7,536 nt of DNA, taken from assembly GCA_947071365.1 (NCBI GenBank), contig CAMTFT010000071.1, forward strand, positions 1-7,536, read 5' to 3'. The notes beneath the pieces were generated by a model that was not told where the DNA came from, did not search any database, and saw only the letters and a program-made list of their open reading frames with translations. This document shows positions 1 through 5,847 of the stretch, one piece after another; positions within the stretch are counted from its first letter, which is position 1; each line of letters begins with the position of its first letter. The translations under genes and the position numbers were made by a program. The DNA is from an uncultured bacterium. GTDB lineage: Bacteria > Bacillota > Clostridia > Lachnospirales > Lachnospiraceae.

Positions 1-40
1 TATTAAGTCGTCGGCAGCGTCAGATGTGTATAAGAGACAG
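1..40 (+). other. Nextera i5-side sequencing adapter (artefact)
   Basis: Bases 22-40 are AGATGTGTATAAGAGACAG, the 19-bp Tn5 mosaic end used in Nextera libraries. They are preceded at 8-21 by TCGTCGGCAGCGTC, the Nextera Read 1 tail. The first seven bases, TATTAAG, equal the last seven of an eight-base i5 index whose full form, CTATTAAG, can be read from the other end of the window. This is library-construction sequence and should be trimmed; genomic sequence begins at about 41. Confidence 0.98.
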
Positions 41-253
41 CCCTTGTCCTCTTCTTGGACGATTTCGTCCTGAAAATCAAAAATCCACCCTCGAAAACCG
101 CTTTGCCGGGGCGACTTTAAAAATATTGTGCTCTTCTTTGAAAAATCTGTCATTTCCTGAAAACGCGTTGATGGAGCCCTAAAAATGTGATTAAATGATA
201 CTATATCAAAAGATACCAGACAAATTGTTCCGCACCTTGTACTCCCACAATTC

Positions 254-277
254 TGGTATATCAATAAAACTATACCA
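254..277 (+). repeat. Inverted repeat just upstream of the kinase ribosome binding site
   Basis: TGGTATA at 254-260 and TATACCA at 271-277 are perfect 7-base complements around a 10-base AT-rich spacer. The right arm ends 7 bases before the AAGGAG at 285-290. It could be an operator for autoregulation, or a weak leader hairpin that affects translation of the kinase. An AT-rich 7-bp repeat can also arise by chance. The left arm overlaps TATATCAA (257-264), which also occurs at 202-209; both copies are followed within a few bases by ATACCA. Confidence 0.35.
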
Positions 278-284
278 CAATATG

Positions 285-290
285 AAGGAG
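285..290 (+). promoter_or_regulatory. Ribosome binding site that sets the kinase start
   Basis: AAGGAG at 285-290 sits 6 bases before the ATG at 297, a near-ideal Shine-Dalgarno and spacing. The upstream in-frame ATG at 195 has no comparable site and would add 34 residues that do not resemble a signal or membrane segment. This supports starting the kinase at 297. Confidence 0.85.
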
Positions 291-296
291 ATTCCC

Positions 297-2048
297 ATGC
301 GCCCACGTCAGCCGTCAAATATACACAGACCTACGCTTCGTTCTTTTATCACCATTACAATCTCTCTGATCGTAACGGTTGTGCTGCTGTGCTCCATCTG
401 CTTCTTTTACATCAAGACCTCCCGGATTCTGCAGGATAACTCCCGGGAATCCATCACGAACCAACTGGATCAGATCAACAGCCTGATCATGGAACAGATC
501 GACACCATAGATTCCGTCATTCCTCTGTTTATGTCCAACAATCTGATCCTGGACGCTCTGGAAGCTCCCCTCTCCAAAGGCACACAGGATGACAAACGTT
601 TTCTGATCGAACGGCAGATGTCCTATATCTACACCAGCACTCCGCTGTCCGGCAGGAATTTTACGAATTCCATTTATATCCTCTGTGACAACAACGCGGT
701 ATTTCACACATATACCTCCGGGACTCTCGAGGACGTAAACAGTAAAATCATCGAAATATCGAAGATTGTCGATACGTCTCAGACGGGGCTTATGAGCTTT
801 CCTCTCGAATCCGACTCGGGACACATTTATTTCGCCAGAAATCTGTACAGCAGCAATACGGGCCGCCATCTGGGAATCATTGTCCTGAATATCGACTCCG
901 CAAAGTTCATGAAATACTGTACGAAAACCATCAACCCGGAATGGTTCATCACACTGTACAATTCCGATATCGAAATACTGTCAGACAGCGGACGAGCGGC
1001 CCAGAGCCTTGACCTGAAAAATCTGCTCACACTGCCAAATACCGGTATCACCTTTCAGGAGCAGAAACTTTCCGGCGAGCCATACTATATCGCAGCGCGA
1101 AAGCTCGATGAGCTGAACCTCATCTCCGCAGTAGCCGCCCCAAAGGAACTCATGCTGCAGGATCTGAACGCAACGTTGAAATCCTACCTTCTTCTGTTGT
1201 GCGTCACGATCCTGGTGGCCCTTGCCTCTGCCATCATCATCAGCCGGGCAGTCACAAAGCCCATCAGCAAAATGGTATTTCACATTAATGAAATTTCAAA
1301 CGGGTCGCAGGAAGCGCTGCCGCCCATGAAGCTGTATCAGGAGTTCGATGCCTGGGCAGAGGCCTTCAATGATATGCTGTCAAAGCTCGACGCATCCTAC
1401 CGCGAAAATCTTCAAAAACAGCTTTTATTAAAAAATGCGGAGATCCGAACCCTGCAGTCCCAGATAAATCCACACTTCATGTTCAACGTACTGAATACGA
1501 TCGCGTGGAAAGCACAGATGCTGGATAACGAAGAGATCTACCAGATGGTCATTTCCCTGGGAGAGCTGATGCGGATGGACATCCTGTCCAAAAATGATTC
1601 CTTTATCACACTGGAACAGGAGATCGAGTACGTAAAGCTGTATATTTACCTGCAGCAGATGCGCTTCGAAGACAAGATCTCCAGCTCGATCCGGATCGCC
1701 CCGGGGCTGATGCAGTATAAGATACCTGCCCTCTCTATCCAGCCTCTGGCAGAAAACGCCATCATCCACGGCCTGGAGCCGAAAAAGGGGAAAGGAAGGC
1801 TGGAAATCCAGGTGCTGGAGACAGACGAGCACAAAATGGAAGTCACGGTTATGGATGACGGCGTTGGATTTCAGGGCACTGCGAAAATGGAAAGTGACAC
1901 GAAGAGCACTCACACACATATCGGCCTGAAAAACCTGAACAAGCGGCTGCTGCTCCTCTTCGGAGAGGATGCGCAGCTTCGCATACACAGTATTCCCGGC
2001 CGCTGCACTTCCGTCTCCTTCACGATTCCGATCACGGAATCTGAGTAA
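297..2048 (+). CDS. Sensor histidine kinase, YesM/LytS-type (His_kinase family)
   Basis: Membrane sensor kinase of 583 residues. It should autophosphorylate a histidine and pass the phosphate to the regulator encoded downstream. A first membrane helix spans about residues 17-39 (FITITISLIVTVV...). An extracytoplasmic sensor region of about 255 residues follows, of the size expected for a double-Cache domain, though I cannot prove the fold. The second helix spans about 297-316, and a HAMP linker starts near TKPI (320-323). The His_kinase core has QINPHFMFN at 389-397, with H393 as the predicted phosphorylated histidine. The ATPase domain follows, with N box LAENAIIHG (N487), G1 box DDGVGF (520-525) and G2 HIGLKNL (541-547). 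The length is normal for this family. The start at 297 is set by the AAGGAG at 285-290. The ligand is unknown. Such kinases are often next to sugar transporters, so an extracellular sugar is a reasonable guess. The gene is complete, with no frameshift. Confidence 0.95.
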   Translation: MRPRQPSNIHRPTLRSFITITISLIVTVVLLCSICFFYIKTSRILQDNSRESITNQLDQINSLIMEQIDTIDSVIPLFMSNNLILDALEAPLSKGTQDDKRFLIERQMSYIYTSTPLSGRNFTNSIYILCDNNAVFHTYTSGTLEDVNSKIIEISKIVDTSQTGLMSFPLESDSGHIYFARNLYSSNTGRHLGIIVLNIDSAKFMKYCTKTINPEWFITLYNSDIEILSDSGRAAQSLDLKNLLTLPNTGITFQEQKLSGEPYYIAARKLDELNLISAVAAPKELMLQDLNATLKSYLLLLCVTILVALASAIIISRAVTKPISKMVFHINEISNGSQEALPPMKLYQEFDAWAEAFNDMLSKLDASYRENLQKQLLLKNAEIRTLQSQINPHFMFNVLNTIAWKAQMLDNEEIYQMVISLGELMRMDILSKNDSFITLEQEIEYVKLYIYLQQMRFEDKISSSIRIAPGLMQYKIPALSIQPLAENAIIHGLEPKKGKGRLEIQVLETDEHKMEVTVMDDGVGFQGTAKMESDTKSTHTHIGLKNLNKRLLLLFGEDAQLRIHSIPGRCTSVSFTIPITESE

Positions 2049-2125
2049 AATACCCTGCGGCAGGCCTCCGTTCCACTTCGGTTGGTGCTAAACATGTGCC
2101 ACCGGCAACATAACACCGCCAAATT

Positions 2126-2146
2126 TGCATGCATACCCAAAGGGTA
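2126..2146 (+). repeat. Adjoining palindromes, possible operator
   Basis: TGCATGCA at 2126-2133 is an 8-base palindrome. It is followed at once by a 5-bp inverted repeat, TACCC and GGGTA, around AAA (2134-2146). The pair lies about 50 bases upstream of the TATAAT at 2195-2200, where an activator could bind. The function is inferred only from position and symmetry. These short repeats could be chance. Confidence 0.25.
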
Positions 2147-2194
2147 CTTAACATAGCTGCCCGATTTGCTGCTCGCGGAAATAAATAACGGAAA

Positions 2195-2200
2195 TATAAT
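2195..2200 (+). promoter_or_regulatory. Possible -10 box for the response regulator
   Basis: TATAAT is a perfect match to the SigA -10 hexamer and would start transcription about 15-20 bases before the regulator's ATG. No good -35 lies 15-19 bases upstream; the closest, TTGCTG at 2166-2171, is 23 bases away. The promoter would therefore need an activator, or the match is chance in AT-rich DNA. Confidence 0.3.
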
Positions 2201-2224
2201 AGGGATATCAGAAAGGAACTCGAT

Positions 2225-3745
2225 ATGATATTTAAATTGTTGATCGTAGATGATGAAGCTACCATGCGAAAAGGCATTGCAAATTTCATGAACTGGGAAG
2301 CCATAGACTGCGAGGTGGCTGCCACGGCCAGCGATGGACTGGAAGCAATCGATATCCTGAAAGGAACCCCAGTCGATATCGTCATCACCGATATCAAAAT
2401 GCCGGAAGCCGACGGACTGGAGGTGGCGAAATACGTTTACGAGAATCATCCTGACATCAAGGTGATCCTTCTGACGGGATACGCCGATTTTGAATATGCG
2501 CAGACAGCGATCCGCTACAACGTGTCCTCCTTTATCCTGAAGCCCACAAACAAAAAAAGCCTGTTTGAAGCCGTTCAGGAGGCTCAGAAATCCCTCATCA
2601 TCTCCAAAAAGAATTCCTCCATCGCCAAAGAGGAGCTTGCCTTTCTGAAGGATCAACTTCTGCAGGAGCTGACCGACCAGCCCTGCACAAAGAAGCGCCA
2701 GGAGCGCCTTGACGAACTTGGTCTTTCTCTGGAGCATTACTGCGTCGCTGCATTCCAGATGACATCCTCCGGAGACGACATCGCATCGCTGAAACGAATT
2801 ATCATCGAAGAAAAGAGAAACGCCTACTGCTACCGCTACAACAATCTGATCATCACCGTGTACTTTTTAGCCCGCCCCTGCACTGATGTTCCCGCTGAAA
2901 TTCTGAACAACTGCCGGGAAATTGCAAAGATAGCGGGAAGCCTTGCCGAAAGAGACATTCTGGCCGGAATCAGCAATCCCCACAGCCATGCCCCGGAGTT
3001 CGGCACAGCCGTAGCGGAGGCCATCCACGCACTGTCGCTGACCTTCTATGCATCAGAAAGTATCTCTCTGTTTTCTGATGCCCCGGAAAACGACGCGTAC
3101 AGCCTGACCGCAGAAAATTCCATGGATCTGTTTCGTTTCGAAAACTGCCTGAACAACCGGCAGTTTGATTCTGCTTCCAGTACCATCAACAGCATTTTCA
3201 TGAAATTCAAAAGCAATCTGACCAATTCCTACGATGCCAAAAATATCTGCTCGCAGATCTACTACATCTGTTCCCGGGTGCTGATACAGAGCACCACGGA
3301 CAACGCCGGACTGGAAGCGGAATATCTCTCCGAAATCCACCGTGCAGCGGATATTTTTTCACTGGAACAGACCATCCGCCGTCTGACATCCCTGACATGT
3401 CAGCGTCTGCTCGGAGAACACGGCATCCAGAACAAGCTGGCCTCCAGCGCCGTATCATATATCCACAAACATCTGGCGGAGCCGCTCTCTCTGGAAAGCC
3501 TCGCACAGGAGCTTCATATCTCCGCCTCCCACCTGAGCCGGACATTCAAAAAAAGCCGAAACGAGTCTCTGACGGAATACATCAACAGAGCCCGCATTGA
3601 AAAAGCAAAAGAGTACCTGAAAACTACAGATACTCTTACGTACGAAATTGCTGAACTGGTGGGATACCATGATCCAACCTACTTCTCTTCGATTTTCAAA
3701 AAATATGTCGGGGTTAGTCCGACAGAGTACAGGCAGGGGAGATAG
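2225..3745 (+). CDS. Response regulator, receiver plus AraC-type DNA-binding domain (YesN-like)
   Basis: Cytoplasmic transcription regulator of 506 residues, the likely phosphate acceptor of the kinase upstream. An N-terminal receiver domain covers about residues 3-120. Acidic residues D9 and D10 would bind the metal, D56 (in DIVITDIKMP) is the predicted phosphorylation site, T84 is the switch residue and K106 the conserved lysine. A linker of about 280 residues (about 121-402) has no motif I recognise; YesN-type regulators often carry such a middle region. The C-terminal AraC/XylS domain covers about 405-503. Its first helix-turn-helix lies around LSLESLAQELHISASHLSRTF and its second around YEIAELVGYHDPTYFSSIF (473-491), followed by the family's closing GVSPTEYR. 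The length is normal for the class. The start has a good AAAGGA 7 bases upstream. The target is probably the convergent sugar transporter operon, whose promoter lies outside the window, but no binding site is proven. Confidence 0.95.
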   Translation: MIFKLLIVDDEATMRKGIANFMNWEAIDCEVAATASDGLEAIDILKGTPVDIVITDIKMPEADGLEVAKYVYENHPDIKVILLTGYADFEYAQTAIRYNVSSFILKPTNKKSLFEAVQEAQKSLIISKKNSSIAKEELAFLKDQLLQELTDQPCTKKRQERLDELGLSLEHYCVAAFQMTSSGDDIASLKRIIIEEKRNAYCYRYNNLIITVYFLARPCTDVPAEILNNCREIAKIAGSLAERDILAGISNPHSHAPEFGTAVAEAIHALSLTFYASESISLFSDAPENDAYSLTAENSMDLFRFENCLNNRQFDSASSTINSIFMKFKSNLTNSYDAKNICSQIYYICSRVLIQSTTDNAGLEAEYLSEIHRAADIFSLEQTIRRLTSLTCQRLLGEHGIQNKLASSAVSYIHKHLAEPLSLESLAQELHISASHLSRTFKKSRNESLTEYINRARIEKAKEYLKTTDTLTYEIAELVGYHDPTYFSSIFKKYVGVSPTEYRQGR

Positions 3746-3753
3746 TGGCCTGT
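3729..3753 (+). terminator. Weak hairpin across the regulator stop codon
   Basis: ACAGGC (3729-3734) and GCCTGT (3748-3753) are perfect complements around a 13-base loop that contains the TAG stop at 3743-3745. No run of T follows, so this is not a standard intrinsic terminator. It is noted because no better candidate ends the plus-strand transcript before the convergent gene. Confidence 0.2.
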
Positions 3754-3867
3754 CCCATCACTCACCTGCATCAAGATTATACAAATTTCCGATGATATAC
3801 ACTGGCCCACAATTAGACCAGTGCGTACCATCTTCTACAGCTTTCCTGTATTACATTGTCCTACGCT
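3746..3867. other. Convergent intergenic region
   Basis: These 122 bases separate the 3' ends of the regulator and the sugar-binding protein genes. They contain no gene I can support and no hairpin followed by a T-tract in either direction. The best structure is the inverted repeat at 3800-3823. Overlapping antisense 3' ends are therefore possible. Confidence 0.6.
3800..3823 (-). terminator. Hairpin after the transporter operon
   Basis: CACTGG at 3800-3805 and CCAGTG at 3818-3823 are perfect complements. Read as minus-strand RNA, the stem extends inward by a G-U and a C-G pair, giving about 8 pairs around an 8-base loop. On the plus strand the equivalent extension is broken by a mismatch, which favours minus-strand use. 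It lies about 45 bases past the binding-protein stop. It is followed by UAUAUC rather than a U-run, so it may act as a 3'-end stabiliser or a weak or factor-dependent terminator. Confidence 0.35.
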
Positions 3868-4785
3868 TTATTCAACGTCATCCTTCGTCAGAACAGATAC
3901 CCCTGTATCAACATAGTCCGGAGTCACTTCTTCACCGTTCAGTGCTGCTACTGCAGCCTTGATTCCTTCATATCCCATTGTATCCGGATTCTGAGCCATG
4001 GTACAGATCAGTGCTCCATCCTTAATAAGCTGCAAAACTGCGTCTGATTTATCCATGCCTGCTGCAACGATCTGGTTTCCATCTTCAGCAACCGCATTAC
4101 CTACGCCAACGCAGGAGCCTTCGTTTGCACCGAAAAGAGCTACACAGCCCTGTGTAATAAAGTTGGTAGCAGCATCCTTGGAACGTGCTGCATCACCGTC
4201 TGCATACTGTGTCTCAAGCAGCTCATAGTCTGTTCCTTCAAAAGCAGAGCGGAATCCCTCATCTCTGTCTACTGTGGATGTAGTTGCTGCATTTACAGAA
4301 ACAATACCAATCTTTCCTTCTTCAACGCCTTTTTCCTGAAGCGCTGCAAGCACCTGCTCTCCAGCCTGCTTTCCTGCTGAAAAGTTATCTGTTCCAAGCT
4401 GCTGTACACACGGATAATTTGCAAAAGAATCCACCTGTACGATCTTCACGCCTGCCTCGTCTGCTTCCTGCAGCGCGGAAGTAACTGCATCCGGTCCGTT
4501 TGCCGCGATCAGAATCGCATCATATCCTCCGGCAACCGCATTGTTGATACACTCGATCTGCTTTGCATCATCCTTTACGTCAGGAGCGATCCATTTGTAG
4601 GTCACGCCCAGCTCCTCAGCCGCTTTCTCACATCCCTTGTCCATGTTGACCCAGTGCTGATCCATAGAGTCGATCGTGATCAGTGCAATACTGTAATCAT
4701 TCTCCTGCGCTGAAACGCTAAAAGCCCCCATTGTCAGAACCGCCATTGCAGTACATCCCATTGCTGCCATCCATTTTCTTTTCAT
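3868..4785 (-). CDS. Sugar ABC transporter substrate-binding protein (RbsB-like, Peripla_BP_4 type)
   Basis: Exported protein of 305 residues that captures a sugar outside the membrane and delivers it to the permease encoded just upstream. The N-terminus MKRKW plus a hydrophobic stretch to about residue 25 is a signal peptide with a likely cleavage at SVSA-QEN (after 26). No lipobox is seen. The mature part follows the RbsB pattern: IALITIDSMDQHW (33-45), ILIAANGPDAV (91-101), VDS (118-120), GTDNFSAG (131-138), DRDEGF (173-178), GANEGS (219-224), AAGMDKSD (241-248) and AQNPDTMGYEG (264-274). The start at 4785 is preferred to upstream in-frame codons. An extension to 4914 would overlap the permease gene, and the ATG nine bases... 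twelve bases upstream (4797) would sit inside the ribosome binding site. The substrate is unknown: ribose contact residues are only partly kept. It is last in the operon, after the permease, and may be expressed separately through the hairpin at 4813-4833. Six cysteines in the mature protein are unusual. Confidence 0.93.
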   Translation of the reverse strand: MKRKWMAAMGCTAMAVLTMGAFSVSAQENDYSIALITIDSMDQHWVNMDKGCEKAAEELGVTYKWIAPDVKDDAKQIECINNAVAGGYDAILIAANGPDAVTSALQEADEAGVKIVQVDSFANYPCVQQLGTDNFSAGKQAGEQVLAALQEKGVEEGKIGIVSVNAATTSTVDRDEGFRSAFEGTDYELLETQYADGDAARSKDAATNFITQGCVALFGANEGSCVGVGNAVAEDGNQIVAAGMDKSDAVLQLIKDGALICTMAQNPDTMGYEGIKAAVAALNGEEVTPDYVDTGVSVLTKDDVE

Positions 4786-4793
4786 TGTTTTTT

Positions 4794-4803
4794 CCATCCT
4801 TTC
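4794..4803 (-). promoter_or_regulatory. Ribosome binding site for the binding protein
   Basis: The minus strand reads GAAAGGATGG over these bases, with 8 bases to the ATG at 4785 (11 from the AGGA core). An alternative ATG is embedded in this site (4797 to 4795), in frame and four codons upstream. It would leave almost no spacing, so the ATG at 4785 is the better start. Confidence 0.65.
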
Positions 4804-4812
4804 TTTTTTTAT

Positions 4813-4833
4813 ATTAAAGCACTGTGCTTTAAT
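4813..4833 (-). repeat. Perfect 10-bp palindrome between permease and binding-protein genes
   Basis: ATTAAAGCAC (4813-4822) and GTGCTTTAAT (4824-4833) are exact complements around a single base at 4823. It begins 4 bases past the permease stop and ends 27 bases before the binding-protein start. As RNA it would form a stem of about 8 bp with a 5-base loop. In minus-strand RNA it is followed by AUAUAAAAAAA, so it is not an intrinsic terminator in that direction. Hairpins at this point in ABC operons commonly stabilise the binding-protein segment of the mRNA so that more of it is made. The near-exact symmetry would also suit a DNA operator. Confidence 0.75.
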
Positions 4834-4837
4834 TTCA

Positions 4838-5845
4838 TTACTGTTGTTTTGGTTTCCGATTACCGGAACGTACGACCACATCAAGCAATACTGAAACCAC
4901 AACGATAATTCCAATTACGATATTACGTATTGCCACCGGCGCACCAGCGAACTGGAGTCCATTCTGCAGAACTCCCCAGATAGAAGCGCCAATCACCGTA
5001 CCAAGCAGAATTCCCTGGCCGCCCAATGTAGAAACGCCTCCGATTACTGAAGCAGCTACCGCATACATTTCATAGGAAGTACCTGCGTCCATCGTTCCTG
5101 TACCTGTACTTGCGCAAATGATCAGTCCTGTCACGGCAGCGCAAAATGCTGATACCGTATACACAACAACCGTTGTTTTTACAACATTTACTCCGGAAAG
5201 CCTTGCCGCATCTGCATTGCTTCCAACTGCATAAATATGACGTCCTGTACGTGTTCTGCTCAGTACCCAGTTGAAAACCAGCCATACAACAATGGCAATC
5301 CAGCACGCTGTAAATATGCCAAGGAATTTTCCACTGTAGAAAAAGGTACGAAATGCCTTTGCCCCGTCTCCGATAGAATCGGTGTTATAATTGCCGTTTA
5401 CGATCTGTGCGATACCACGTCCCACAGTCATCGTTCCCAGCGTAGCGATAAACGGCGGTAATTTACATTTTGCAACCAGAATCCCGTTCAGGATTCCCAT
5501 AACAACACACAGAACAACTGTAATCACTACAGCAACCCACGGATTTACACCCTTGGTCATAAGCGTAGCTGAAATCATACAGCTCATTCCCACAACAGAA
5601 CCGATACTCAGGTCGATATTTCCTGTGATCAATACATAGGACTGGCCGATACCGATTAAAAGTGTAGGTGCGATCTGCCTCAGCAGATTTGAAATATTAC
5701 GATATGTAAAAAATACCGGATTGATTATTCCAAAAACAATGCAGAGAAGAATTAATCCCACTGATACTGTCACAACCTGTCCCATGCCGCGGATAGCCAT
5801 GATTCGACCTATCACACCGCTTTTTTCTTTTTTTAACGAACCCAT
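4838..5845 (-). CDS. Sugar ABC transporter permease (RbsC-like, BPD_transp_2 family)
   Basis: Integral membrane protein of 335 residues that forms the translocation channel with the ATPase. Hydrophobic segments run through most of the length, from about residue 22 to 324. Family hallmarks are TGNIDLSIGSVVGM (74-87, where ribose-type permeases usually have TGGIDLSVGS), FIATLGTMTVGRG (132-144), TGRHIYAVGSNADAARLSGV (200-219, the cytoplasmic loop thought to dock the ATPase) and ASVIGGVSTLGGQG (265-278). Length is typical. The ATG at 5845 has a GGAG seven bases upstream that lies within the last codons of the ATPase gene. The two genes are only 2 bases apart, so translation is probably coupled. 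The N-terminal SLKKEKSG and C-terminal NRKPKQQ are basic tails, expected in the cytoplasm. Ligand specificity cannot be read from this family. Confidence 0.95.
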   Translation of the reverse strand: MGSLKKEKSGVIGRIMAIRGMGQVVTVSVGLILLCIVFGIINPVFFTYRNISNLLRQIAPTLLIGIGQSYVLITGNIDLSIGSVVGMSCMISATLMTKGVNPWVAVVITVVLCVVMGILNGILVAKCKLPPFIATLGTMTVGRGIAQIVNGNYNTDSIGDGAKAFRTFFYSGKFLGIFTACWIAIVVWLVFNWVLSRTRTGRHIYAVGSNADAARLSGVNVVKTTVVVYTVSAFCAAVTGLIICASTGTGTMDAGTSYEMYAVAASVIGGVSTLGGQGILLGTVIGASIWGVLQNGLQFAGAPVAIRNIVIGIIVVVSVLLDVVVRSGNRKPKQQ

Positions 5846-5847
5846 TT

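Larger units (their letters stand above)
41..296. other. Upstream region of the sensor kinase, no confident gene
   Basis: These 256 bases lie between the adapter and the kinase start. The plus frame from 42 is open to a TAA at 180-182 (46 residues, ending NALMEP), so it could be the tail of a truncated gene. The minus frame is also open, from an ATG at 153 to the edge, but without well-spaced ribosome binding site. Neither is convincing: 46 open codons arise by chance fairly often, and both strands cannot easily be coding. A small inverted repeat, GGACGA-TT-TCGTCC, lies at 57-70 without a T-tract. The kinase promoter should be here. An extended -10-like TGATACTAT occurs at 196-204, but I see no good -35 about 17 bases upstream of it. 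Confidence 0.5.
2049..2224. other. Gap between kinase and response regulator genes
   Basis: There is no credible gene in these 176 bases. Just after the kinase stop, CCTGC-G-GCAGG (2054-2064) is an inverted repeat with a one-base centre and no T-tract, so it is not a convincing terminator. TGCATGCA (2126-2133) is a palindrome directly followed by TACCC-AAA-GGGTA (2134-2146). Near the regulator there is a perfect TATAAT at 2195-2200. The ribosome binding site for the regulator is AAAGGA at about 2212-2217, 7 bases before its ATG. Kinase and regulator genes of this type usually overlap or nearly touch, so this gap suggests the regulator has its own control. Confidence 0.6.

Noticed and set aside
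57..70. GGACGA-TT-TCGTCC as a terminator
   Set aside because: The stem is short, the loop only 2-4 bases, and no T-tract follows in either direction.
225..253. TTGTTC and CAATTC, 17 bases apart, as the kinase promoter
   Set aside because: Both hexamers match the consensus poorly; too weak to call.
195..296. Longer N-terminus for the kinase from an ATG at 195
   Set aside because: No ribosome binding site of similar quality; the added 34 residues have no recognisable role, while the ATG at 297 has AAGGAG at ideal spacing.
1910..2737. 275-codon open frame on the minus strand
   Set aside because: It is antisense to the end of the kinase, the gap and the receiver domain, with no recognisable domain; shadow of real coding sequence.
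4786..4914. N-terminal extension of the binding protein to 4914
   Set aside because: It would overlap the permease gene, run through the palindrome, and bury the signal peptide inside the protein.
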